64,000 nucleotides of DNA, taken from contig NZ_BBCD01000001.1 of the NCBI RefSeq assembly GCF_001311865.1, forward strand, positions 124,001-188,000, in the 5' to 3' direction. Both the position numbers and the translations under genes were made by a program. This document shows, piece by piece, positions 34,256 to 42,979 of this stretch. This DNA comes from Piscibacillus salipiscarius JCM 13188 (GTDB lineage: Bacteria > Bacillota > Bacilli > Bacillales > Alkalibacillaceae). The notes under the pieces are model-generated. The model ran no database searches. It saw only the letters and a program-made list of their open reading frames with translations, and had not been told where the DNA came from. The first letter of the stretch is position 1. Each line of letters starts with the position of its first letter.

Positions 34256-34996
34256 TTATTCAACCCCTTTATAAAGATTTGAAATTTTCTCAGTCATTTG
34301 TTGTAACTGTGTATCAACACTTGCATCAATAATTCCAATTGGCGTCTCTACTATACAAGATTGTTCTTGTAAAGAGGAATCAGGGAAAATTGTAAGTAAG
34401 ACTTCTCTTGGAAACATTTGCTTTAATTGTTCTTTATGTTCTAGAACTAAACCATAATCATTTGGACTAACCTTAATCGTTACTTCTGAATGTTCAATTG
34501 TTTCTTTTATAGTTGACCTAACTATTTCAAAAAACTGACTTGTGTCTTCTTCAAGGTGTTTATGGATGATTTTCTCCGTACAAGATAAAGCAATGCGTAA
34601 AATGTCACGATCTGAACTCTTTATCAAAGAATGATATTCATCCTTTGTGAGTTCAACCATTTTTTGAGCATTTTGGATATGCTCTTCATACTCCGTTTTT
34701 GCTTCTTCTAGGCCTTTTTGATAACCTTCATTAAAACCGTTTCGCTTTGACTCCTCAAATAGTTGATTGCTTTGTTCAGTGATCTTCTTATGTATAGAAT
34801 CAGCTTCATTCTTAGCTTCATCAATTATTTTCTGAGCTTCTTTTTTGGCTGATCCAATCTGTTCTTGAGCTTGTCTGTTCATTTCATCCAAATCAGGTTC
34901 ATTAACTTCTTGTTTGTTATAAGTTTGATTGACCGATTTCAACTGAATAACTTTCTTAACATGTGTTGGTTCATTCCATTTGAATACGTTAGACAA
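34256..34996 (-). CDS. fliH: Flagellar assembly protein FliH
   Basis: Regulator/stator of FliI. About 246 residues: a short N-terminus, a long charged helix with alanine/lysine/glutamate repeats (AQEQIGSAKKEAQKIIDEAK) and a C-terminal ATP-synthase-delta-like domain (ILRIALSCTEKIIHKHL, VTIKVSPNDYGLV). Start chosen as TTG at 34996 (LSNVFKW) overlapping the fliG end by 8 bases; GGAGGTG lies upstream inside fliG. An upstream non-ATG start would add 9 residues. Intact. Confidence 0.88.
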   Translation of the reverse strand: MSNVFKWNEPTHVKKVIQLKSVNQTYNKQEVNEPDLDEMNRQAQEQIGSAKKEAQKIIDEAKNEADSIHKKITEQSNQLFEESKRNGFNEGYQKGLEEAKTEYEEHIQNAQKMVELTKDEYHSLIKSSDRDILRIALSCTEKIIHKHLEEDTSQFFEIVRSTIKETIEHSEVTIKVSPNDYGLVLEHKEQLKQMFPREVLLTIFPDSSLQEQSCIVETPIGIIDASVDTQLQQMTEKISNLYKGVE

Positions 34997-36002
34997 TAAT
35001 ATCGTCACCTCCACCTCGAGCAATTACAATTTCGCCCATTTCTTCTAATCTTCTAATGGTGGATACAATTCTCGTCTGTGATTCCTCAACATCTTTTAAC
35101 CTTACAGGACCCATGTATTCTATTTCGTCTTTAACGGTCTCTGCCATACGATTAGACATGTTTTGATAAAGAACATCCTGCACTTCTTCACTAGCCACTT
35201 TAAGTGCAAGTATAAGATCTTCGTTTTCAACATCACGTATAATTCTTTGAATAGCTCGATTATCAAGAGTAACAATATCTTCAAATACAAACATTCTCTT
35301 TTTGATTTCTTCAGCTAACTCTGGATCCTTCATCTCTAGATCATCTAGGATCGTTCTTTCTGTTGAACGATCAACACCATTTAATATTTGTACAATCGAC
35401 TCTACACCACCAGTTTCCGTGTAATCTTGAGTGACTGTTGTAGATAACTTCTTCTCTAAAATAGTTTCTACTTCGCTTATGACTTCAGGTGAAGCAGAAT
35501 CCATAACTGCAATTCTTCTAGCGATATCTGATTGCTGTTCCTCTGGTAATAAGGAGAGCACTTGTGATGCTTGATCTGAATCCAAATAAGATAGTACTAA
35601 TGCAATGGTTTGTGGATGTTCATTTTGTATAAAATTATAGATTTGACTTGGATCAGATTGTCTCGCAAAATCAAACGGTCTTACTTGTAGCGATGACGTT
35701 AACCTGCCAATAATTTGATTAGCTTGGTCTTCACCTAAGGCTTTTTCCAATACTGTTTTGGCGTAATTAATCCCACCTTGGGAAATATAATCTTGAGCCA
35801 AAGCCATTTGGTGAAACTGTTCTAATACTGCTTCTTTTTGCGAACCATCTACTTTCTTAACCGAAGAAATTTCAAGAGTTAACTGTTCAATTTCTTCTTC
35901 AGATAAATGTTTATACACTTGTGCTGAAACATCTGGACCAAGAGAGATTAAAAGGACCGCTGCTTTTTGTTTACCTGTTAATTCTCTTCTTTTAGTAGCC
36001 AT
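34989..36002 (-). CDS. fliG: Flagellar motor switch protein FliG
   Basis: C-ring protein that contacts the stator. Intact, 337 residues: LTGKQKAAVLLISLGPDVSAQVYKHL, the EHPQTIALVLSYL EHPQ motif near 125, VDRSTERTILDDLEMKDPELAEEIKKRMFVFEDI and C-terminal torque helix region RIIRDVENEDLILALK. It lies 11 bases after fliF and overlaps fliH. Confidence 0.97.
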   Translation of the reverse strand: MATKRRELTGKQKAAVLLISLGPDVSAQVYKHLSEEEIEQLTLEISSVKKVDGSQKEAVLEQFHQMALAQDYISQGGINYAKTVLEKALGEDQANQIIGRLTSSLQVRPFDFARQSDPSQIYNFIQNEHPQTIALVLSYLDSDQASQVLSLLPEEQQSDIARRIAVMDSASPEVISEVETILEKKLSTTVTQDYTETGGVESIVQILNGVDRSTERTILDDLEMKDPELAEEIKKRMFVFEDIVTLDNRAIQRIIRDVENEDLILALKVASEEVQDVLYQNMSNRMAETVKDEIEYMGPVRLKDVEESQTRIVSTIRRLEEMGEIVIARGGGDDIIV

Positions 36003-36013
36003 TTCCTTGCCTC

Positions 36014-37609
36014 CTAATCCTCAGATATCCAAGTTTGAATTAATTTAGCAAACTCTTCTGGCTTATCTTTGGCCAGCTTCTCTAACTGCTTACGTCGCAT
36101 ATCTGATTCAGTTTCCACTTCTGGAATAGAAATTTCTTTTTCAATTTCTTGATCCATCACATCTTCAGAGTGAACCCACTCATTCTTCGTTTTTCTTCTT
36201 TTTGCCATTAAAAAGATTAATAGAATAATAACGATCACTATTACAGCTAAAGCTACATAAACCCCAGTCGGAATTGTTGGCACTTGGTTGGGTTCTTGTT
36301 CTTCATTCGAAAATGGTTGAAATGCGATATGTACTTTATCTGCAGGATTAAACGTTTCGTTATTAGCTGTGACTTCTGATGAGATTGATGTTTCAATCAT
36401 TGATGAAAGAATAGATTGTATATCTTCCTCGACTGAGAGCATTTCTGCTTCAGATAATGTGACAGTCTCACCGTTTTCTTCAACAGTATTATCTACTGCT
36501 ACCTGAATCCCTATATCTCTTACGTCATAAGGGCTTTCGACGATTTCTCGACGAACACGATTAAATTCATTATTGATCGTTTCACGAACATTTTCATACT
36601 CAGATAATTGGTCTGGATCTTCTTCACCCAAGTATTCAGGAATATCGGTTTCACCTTCTGGTATCTGACCTCCATCTATACCTGCGTACGTTTCAGTCAC
36701 TCGCTCAACGCTAACAGGTAAACCTTCCATAGATTCTACATCTACTGGCTCAACTAACTCTTCTACTCGGTTTTCAACTGTAAAATCAATATCTGTAGTT
36801 ACCGACACAACTACCTGATCTTGACCAATCATAGTGCCTAGCATTCTCTGTACACGACGCTGAAGATCTCTTTCAATATCTTCTTTTATGTTTTGTTGTT
36901 CTGCATATGTACTTCCACCACCAACCGAATTACTTTGGTTAAGATCGTAATACTCCGAGTACTGGTTCATAATAACAATATTTTCAGGTGGCAAGTTTTC
37001 TACTGCTTTAGAAACTAAATGATATAGACTTTGAATTTCACCCTGTTCAAACTGGTGATTATAGCTTGTATTTAAAACTATTGAGGCAGATGACTTACCC
37101 TGCTCATCACCTATAAAAACGGAATCCTTTGGCCTATTAATTAAGACTTTGGCTCCTTCAATACCATCAATTGTTGTAATTAATTCAGATAATTCCGTTT
37201 GCAGAGCATCTAATTCAATAATTTGTCTTTCCTCGCTAGTCATCCCCCCAAGAAACATTTTCACTAAAAAATGAATAGTCTATTTGTCCACTGTTGGGAA
37301 TCCCTTGTGCAGCTAAGTTAACTAATAATTGATCTGCTTGTGATTCAGGGACTAAAATCGTAGTACCGCCATTTGAAAGGTCATACTTCACACCACGGCT
37401 ATCGAGTTCTTCTGTTAATTGCCCGGCCTCTTGCAATGAAAGATCACTATATAAAGGCACCATATTGTTTGAGGTTAAAAGTGTTATCGACACAATAATT
37501 AGAAGTAGAGCTCCAATAATTCCGCCGATAATCCCGATCTTATGAGATTTGGACCTACCACTCCAAAATTCTACGATTTTACTTTTATATTTTGTATTGT
37601 TTCATTCAT
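36014..37609 (-). CDS. fliF: Flagellar MS-ring protein FliF
   Basis: MS-ring foundation of the basal body. Two membrane helices: near residues 25-45 (GIIGGIIGALLLIIVSITLL) and near 450 (VYVALAVIVIVIILLIFLMA). Ring-building motifs NNMVPLYSDLSLQEAGQ and EGAKVLINRP lie between. A lost A near 37585 and a gained G near 37252 cancel each other, so the span is an exact 532 codons. GGAGG lies 5 bases before the ATG at 37609. C-terminus binds FliG. Confidence 0.94.
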
Positions 37610-37640
37610 CGTAGTCCTCCGATTCTTTCCTTACCTAAAA

Positions 37641-37948
37641 CTAAATTTGCATTCGCATAATTTCTTTGTAAGCATCAATAGCTTTACTTTGAATCTGTGT
37701 TGCCGTTTGCATTGCAACACTTGCTTTTGTGATGCAATCATCACTTCATGTAAATCGTTTATGTCTCCTGAAACTAACGCATTGGTTTTTTGGTCTGAGA
37801 CTGTTTGAAGATTATTCACTTCATTAATGGCATCTTTCAATGCCGTAGCAAAGCGTGATTGCGTTTCACTAGGTGTTACTTGTTTACTAATATCATTTTG
37901 AACAGCTTTAAGATCTGTCTGTAAAAAGTTTTGATTGATTGGTTTCAA
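37641..37948 (-). CDS. fliE: Flagellar hook-basal body protein FliE
   Basis: Rod/export-gate junction protein. The pattern SRFATALKDAINEVNNLQTVSDQKTNALVSGDINDLHEVMIA is typical; a slip near 37730 hides the conserved end, which reads VAMQTATQIQSKAIDAYKEIMRMQI. About 103 residues. Lies between flgC and fliF as in B. subtilis. Confidence 0.93.
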
Positions 37949-37961
37949 GAAGATTCAGCTC

Positions 37962-38417
37962 CTATCTTCCTATTTCTAAAGCTTTCATTAACATACCTTT
38001 AGATGCATTTAACGCTGTTACATTTGCTTCATAAGCTCTTGTTGTGCTCATTAAATCTATCATCTCTTTTAGCGGATCAACGTTTGGCATCGATACATAT
38101 CCATTTTCATCTGCATCTGGATGACTTGGGTTAAAAACTTGTTTAAATGGCTCAGGGTCCTCAGTTACTCTACTAATTTTAACCCCGCCTGCCTCTCCTT
38201 CACGGACATCCATAGCATTTTTGAGCATCGAACTAAATCGTTCACCTTTAGCTTCCTGTATAGCCACTTTACGACGATAAGGTTCCCACTCTCCATCTTC
38301 GTTGATTCTTGCACGTGTTGTGTCAGCATTCGCTAAATTGGAGGAGACAACATCCATCTTAAAGCGGTTAGCTGTCAATGCACTTCCGCTAATGTTCATG
38401 CCATTAAATATGCTCAT
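37962..38417 (-). CDS. flgC: Flagellar basal-body rod protein FlgC
   Basis: Proximal rod subunit, 151 residues, intact. N-terminal SGSALTANRFKMDVVSSNLANADTTR and C-terminal LMSTTRAYEANVTALNASKGMLMKALEI are the two rod helices that form the D0 core. Starts 3 bases after flgB. Confidence 0.96.
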   Translation of the reverse strand: MSIFNGMNISGSALTANRFKMDVVSSNLANADTTRARINEDGEWEPYRRKVAIQEAKGERFSSMLKNAMDVREGEAGGVKISRVTEDPEPFKQVFNPSHPDADENGYVSMPNVDPLKEMIDLMSTTRAYEANVTALNASKGMLMKALEIGR

Positions 38418-38419
38418 TG

Positions 38420-38809
38420 TTAATTACCTCCATTTAAAACACTTTTAATTGAATTAAATTTACCATTAATTCGTTCAACAAGTGCTTGATAATAGATCTG
38501 ATTTTCCGCCAACTCTGTCATTTCCTTATCAATGTCCACACTATTACCATTGTGATTATAAGTCACTCCATTTTTCTCTCTAATTTGTATAACTTGATCT
38601 GAGTGACCAAATGGAATATGATTTTCATTCGTCCGTTTGGCTTGAAAACTATTTTGAGCATGTTCAAGTTGCTTTTTAAACGATACATCTTTAGCTTTAT
38701 AATTTGGCGTATCGACATTAGAAAGGTTTTGAGCAATTACTTTATTTTTAGTTGATGAATAATTTAAACCTTGTTCCAAATTATGTATAGTATCACTAAA
38801 CAACTTCAT
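38420..38809 (-). CDS. flgB: Flagellar basal-body rod protein FlgB
   Basis: Proximal rod subunit and first gene of the fla/che operon. Intact, 129 residues, equal to B. subtilis FlgB. Rod signature AQNLSNVDTPNYKAKDVSF near residue 28 and C-terminal helix QIYYQALVERINGKFNSIKSVLNGG. Preceded by about 160 bases of promoter region after codY. Confidence 0.96.
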   Translation of the reverse strand: MKLFSDTIHNLEQGLNYSSTKNKVIAQNLSNVDTPNYKAKDVSFKKQLEHAQNSFQAKRTNENHIPFGHSDQVIQIREKNGVTYNHNGNSVDIDKEMTELAENQIYYQALVERINGKFNSIKSVLNGGN

Positions 38810-38894
38810 CCAAACACCTCACTCTCCCAAATTCTCGTCGAAATTCTACATGAATTTACAAATTGATTACATTTTTATGTATACATTATTACAT

Positions 38895-38920
38895 AAATCG
38901 AGACTGAATGATACAGTTTA
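38895..38920 (-). promoter_or_regulatory. Sigma-D-like promoter of the fla/che operon
   Basis: On the minus strand TAAA, 14 bases, CTCGATTT, against the sigma-D consensus TAAA, about 15 bases, GCCGATAT. The -35 is exact and 5 of 8 positions of the -10 agree. B. subtilis also has a sigma-D promoter ahead of flgB. The start would leave a leader of about 80 bases to flgB. Confidence 0.5.
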
Positions 38921-38925
38921 ACAGG

Positions 38926-38940
38926 AATTTTTATGAAATT
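38926..38940 (-). promoter_or_regulatory. Candidate CodY box at the fla/che promoter
   Basis: AATTTTTATGAAATT (given on the plus strand) agrees with the CodY box AATTTTCWGAAAATT at 12 of 15 positions. It lies 5 bases upstream of the sigma-D-like -35. CodY represses the B. subtilis fla/che promoter, and codY itself is the gene immediately upstream here. Confidence 0.45.
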
Positions 38941-38973
38941 TGTCGATTGCTTAAACCCTTGCGGCACAAGACA

Positions 38974-39006
38974 TAAAAAAGGACCAGGTCTTTTGACCCA
39001 GCCCTT
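38974..39006 (-). terminator. Terminator after codY
   Basis: On the minus strand a 12-pair stem (three G-U pairs) AAGGGCTGGGTC/GACCTGGTCCTT around the loop AAAA, followed by TTTTTT. It lies 20 bases after the codY stop and separates codY from fla/che. Confidence 0.85.
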
Positions 39007-39028
39007 TTAATGTCGTATTTGAGCAATT

Positions 39029-39807
39029 TTATTTAATACTGTGTTTTTCTAATTCAAATAGAAATTTATCATTTAATACTTTAATATACGTACCCTTCAT
39101 ACCTAAGGAACGAGATTCAATCACACCAGCACTTTCTAGTTTACGTAGTGCATTTACAATCACAGAACGTGTAATTCCAACGCGGTCTGCAATTTTACTT
39201 GCTACTAATAACCCTTCTTGACCATCAAGCTCTTCAAAGATATGCTCAATTGCTTCGAGTTCACTGTAAGATAACGAGTTAATAGCCATTTGGACCACGG
39301 CTTTACTGCGTGCTTCCTCTTCAATCTCTTCAGACTTTTGGTGGAGAATTTCCATTCCTACACTGTTGCCGCATATTCAGCCAAGAGTAAATCGTCCTCT
39401 TCAAATGAGTCTTCTAAACGACTTAAAATTAAAGTACCTAAGCGTTCACCACCGCCGATAATTGGAACAAGTGTTGTTAAGCCATTTGCAAATAATTCTT
39501 TGTTCTCAACAGGGAATGCTGTATAGCTGCTGTTAATATCTAAGTTAGCTGTCGTTTCGTTTATGTTAAACAATTGCTGTGTGTATTCATCTGGAAAACG
39601 ACGGTCTTCTAACATTTGTTTCATGCGCTCATTTTCAATTTCTTGATTGATCGCAAAACCTAATAACTTCCCTTTACGACTAAGTACAAATACATTTGCT
39701 GAGATCACATCACGCATTGTTGCTGACATGTCGTTAAAATTAACTGCATTTCCTTTCGTTTTTTGTAGCATAGCATTGATAACTCTAGTTTTCTCTAATA
39801 AATTCAT
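39029..39807 (-). CDS. codY: Global nutrient repressor CodY
   Basis: GTP- and branched-chain-amino-acid-responsive repressor. N-terminal GAF domain begins [28 protein letters not shown]-terminal winged helix has [45 protein letters not shown] single lost G near 39357 splits it between GAF domain and linker (AATVVGMEIL). Corrected length 259 residues, as in B. subtilis. Last gene of the xerC-hslV-hslU-codY operon. Confidence 0.97.
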
Positions 39808-39831
39808 AATTCTTTCCTCCTAATATAATTT

Positions 39832-41222
39832 TTATAAAATAAACTGAGACAAGTCTCTATTTTTTACAATTTTAGATAGTTTGTCATCCACGTACTGTGA
39901 CGTGATTTCAATTGTTTCCATATTGATATCTGGTGCTTCAAACGATAAATCTTCTAGTAATTTTTCCATAATCGTATGCAGCCTTCTTGCGCCAATATTG
40001 TCTGTTTCTTGGTTCACTTCAAATGCAACTTCTGCAATCCGTTTAATAGCCTCTTCTTTAAATTGAAGCTTTATTCCTTCAGTTTCTAAAAGTGCCGTAT
40101 ACTGTTTAATAATGGCGTTAGAAGGTTCGGTTAAAATATTTATAAAGTCTTCAATCATTAGCTTGTTTAATTCAACTCTGATTGGAAACCTTCCCTGCAG
40201 TTCTGGAATCAAATCTGAAGGTTTAGCCATATGAAAAGCACCTGCTGAAATAAATAACATATGGTCTGTCTTAACCGCTCCATGCTTAGTCATAACCGTT
40301 GAACCTTCAACAATCGGTAAAATATCTCGCTGCACACCTTCACGTGATACATTGGCATGTCCTTCATCTTTGCCACAGACTTTATCAATTTCATCAATAA
40401 AGATGATTCCTGATTGTTCAGCTTGTTCTATGGCGACTTGATGAATATCATCCATGTCAATCATCTTTTCAGCTTCGATCTGTGTTAAAACTTCACGAGC
40501 TTCACTTACTGGTAAACGGCGTTTCTTTTTCTTCTTGGGCATGAACTGATTAAACGCGTCCTGCATATTCATTCCCATTTGTTCAATACCCGAGCCTTGA
40601 AGCATATCAAACATGGAAGATTGCTGTTCCTCCACTTCAATGGTAACCATTCGATCTTCCAGCTCCCCAAGCTCTAGTTGACGTTCTATTTGCTGTCTTT
40701 GCTGTTTCACATCTGTTTCTTCTTGATCTGTTTGCTGTGTTGGCTCTTCATTGGTATTGTTAAATAACATTTCAAAAGGATTTTTCATTTGTTGGTTTTT
40801 TTCTTAGATGGTACTAATAATTCGATTAAACGTTTATTCGCCATTTTGCGGGCTTCATCTTGAATTTCTAGCATCTTTTCTTCTTTAACCATTCGCACGC
40901 TAGTATCGACTAAATCACGTACCATGGACTCAACATCTCGCCCTACATACCCAACTTCAGTAAACTTGGTTGCTTCTACTTTTATAAAAGGGGCACCGAC
41001 GAGTTTAGCTAAACGTCTTGCTAATTCGGTTTTACCGACACCTGTTGGCCCGATCATGAGAATATTCTTTGGAACAATCTCCTCACGAATATCTGGTGTC
41101 ATTTGCATTCGACGATATCTATTTCTTAACGCAACAGCTAAAGCCTTTTTTGCATCTTGCTGACCAATGATATACTGGTCAAGCTTTTCAACTAACTGGC
41201 GTGGTGTTGCTTTTGTGCTCAT
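39832..41222 (-). CDS. hslU: HslU (ClpY) protease ATPase subunit
   Basis: AAA+ unfoldase of the HslUV protease. N-terminal [31 protein letters not shown], Walker [18 protein letters not shown], an inserted I-domain rich in Q and E (after [14 protein letters not shown]), Walker [13 protein letters not shown] and sensor region [12 protein letters not shown]-terminal tail [20 protein letters not shown]. One slip near 40792. About 464 residues. Four bases after hslV. Confidence 0.96.
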
Positions 41223-41225
41223 CCT

Positions 41226-41782
41226 TTACTCTCCTTTACCATCTAGTGTTTCAACTATTATCTGATCGTTTGTAAAGACGCAAATCTCACTCGCTATTTC
41301 TAGTGCTGCTTTAGCAATTCCCTCAGCAGATTGATCTTGGCTATATCGCTTCAATGCTCGCCCAGCACTTAATGCATAGTGACCACCTGAACCGATCGCT
41401 AGAATTTGATCATCTGGTTCGATGACCTCACCTGTACCAGATACTAATAGTAATGTATCTTGGTTCATAACAATGAGCATGGCTTCTAGCTTTCTTAACA
41501 CTTTATCACTACGCCACTCTTTAGCTAGCTCTACTGCAGCTCGTGTCAAATTACCACTATATTGTTCCAGGTAAGATTCAAATTTTTCAAATAAGGTAAA
41601 GGCATCAGCAACTGAGCCTGCGAAACCAGCCAAAACCTTTCCATTAAAAAGTTTTCTAACTTTACGTGCTTTATGCTTCATAACAACTTGATTTCCAAAT
41701 GTCACTTGCCCATCGCCACTCATAGCGGCTTTTCCATTATGTAAACACGCAAAATTGTTGTAGCATGAAATTGTTGTTCCAA
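41226..41782 (-). CDS. hslV: HslV (ClpQ) protease subunit
   Basis: Threonine/serine-type peptidase ring of HslUV. After adding a lost T near 41752 the N-terminus reads [30 protein letters not shown] from a TTG at 41782 with GGAGAGAGG just upstream. The TTI motif that carries the catalytic Thr in most HslV proteins is retained; the Ser at position 2 reported for the B. subtilis protein is not seen in this reading. Then [21 protein letters not shown]. About 185 residues. Confidence 0.93.
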
Positions 41783-41800
41783 TATACCTCTCTCCTATTT

Positions 41801-42696
41801 TTAAGATCTCGGATGAGCATTCTTGTAGACATTCTGCAAATAATCCTTTGTTACATGAGTATAAACTTGTGTTGAAGATAAACTTTCATGACCTAACATT
41901 TCTTGAACAGTTCTTAAGTCAGCACCTTCATTAAGCAAGTGTGTTGCAAACGTATGTCTCAATTTATGAGGATGAATGGTTGATGTTAATGAAGCTCGTT
42001 CAATCATTTTATTCAAAATATATCGAACGCCTCTTCCAGATAATGGTTGACCACGATTATTTAAGAATACCGAATTATAATCTTCGTTGCTGTTACTTAA
42101 TAGTTGTTCTCGCCCTTCTCTTAAATAAGTCTTCAACGCATGTTCAGCAAATGAACCAAAAGGGACATATCTTTCTTTATTCCCTTTTCCATGTATTAAT
42201 ATCGTGCTAATATGAAAATCTATGTCATTTTTATGAATTTTCACTATTTCACCAACGCGCACTCCTGTTGCATAAACAATTCTAGCAAGGCCTGGTTGCG
42301 CTGGCCTAATGGTGTTCTTAAGTCTTCAACTTCAAACAATTTCACAAGTTCTTCTTCATAAAAAAATTCTGGCAAATGTTTTTGTGCCTTTGGCATTGTC
42401 ACTTGTTTAAAGGGATTATGCGAGACAACACCTTCTTGCTCTAAATAATGATAATACGATCTTAAACTAGATAATTTACGCGATACGGAACGTCTTGACA
42501 ATTGCCTATTGTATAAATCTGTTAAATAAATCCTAATAATAGTGTGTGTTACATCTTCCAGATGTTGGATGGCTTCTTTGGATAAAAAGTATAAAACTGA
42601 TTGATATCATCAGTATAACTTTTAATCGTTAATGGAGAAGCGTTTTTTCTCGACTTTTAAAAAATCTTCAAAGGCATTAATTAAACTGTCATCCAA
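41801..42696 (-). CDS. xerC: Tyrosine recombinase XerC (CodV)
   Basis: Site-specific recombinase acting with XerD at dif to resolve chromosome dimers. C-terminal catalytic residues are all visible: Arg in GVRVGEIV, His-Leu-Arg in [14 protein letters not shown], His in [15 protein letters not shown] with the nucleophile Tyr. N-terminal SAM-like domain is spread over slips near 42650, 42595, 42505 and 42253. Start is uncertain: TTG at 42696 ([16 protein letters not shown]) needs no correction, an ATG at 42707 would. About 300 residues. Confidence 0.9.
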
Positions 42697-42728
42697 TTTA
42701 ACGTCATTCCCCTTTCCAAAACGATTAA

Positions 42729-42757
42729 ATTTTATCAAACTTTTCAAAGTATTTCAA
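42729..42757 (-). promoter_or_regulatory. Proximal promoter of xerC-hslV-hslU-codY
   Basis: On the minus strand TTGAAA, 17 bases, TAAAAT, about 30 bases before the xerC start. Good sigma-A match. Confidence 0.72.
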
Positions 42758-42810
42758 CAATTTTCTACTAATATTTTAATTATACTATTTTTACTGCCTA
42801 CCAATGGGTA

Positions 42811-42839
42811 ATTCTATATGAATGAGAATTGTGAGTCAA
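42811..42839 (-). promoter_or_regulatory. Distal promoter of xerC-hslV-hslU-codY
   Basis: On the minus strand TTGACT, 17 bases, TAGAAT. It lies 82 bases upstream of the proximal one, so the operon may have two tandem starts. Confidence 0.65.
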
Positions 42840-42890
42840 TTTAAATATCTTAACTACAAACATCTTTCACAATTCGGATACATAATATTC

Positions 42891-42905
42891 AATTTATTGA
42901 AAATT
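42891..42905 (-). promoter_or_regulatory. Candidate CodY box upstream of the codY operon
   Basis: AATTTATTGAAAATT on the plus strand matches the CodY consensus AATTTTCWGAAAATT at 13 of 15 positions. It lies about 50 bases upstream of the distal promoter -35. It could be an autoregulatory site, though the region is A+T-rich and chance matches occur. Confidence 0.4.
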
Positions 42906-42916
42906 TCTTGGAATGA

Positions 42917-42962
42917 AAAGACAAAAGCGCAAGTTACTCAATAATTGAGTACTTTGCGCTTT
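42917..42962 (-). terminator. Terminator after topA
   Basis: Long stem with one bulge: AAAGCGCAA and AGTACTCAAT pair with ATTGAGTAACT and TTGCGCTTT on the minus strand, then TTTTGTCTTTT. It starts about 18 bases after the topA stop. The structure is nearly symmetric and could act in both directions. Confidence 0.82.
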
Positions 42963-42979
42963 AATACATTTAATCTAAT

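Noticed and set aside
38876-38890. Palindrome ATGTATACAT upstream of flgB as an operator
   Set aside because: A 10-base A/T palindrome is expected by chance in such A+T-rich sequence and matches no operator I know.
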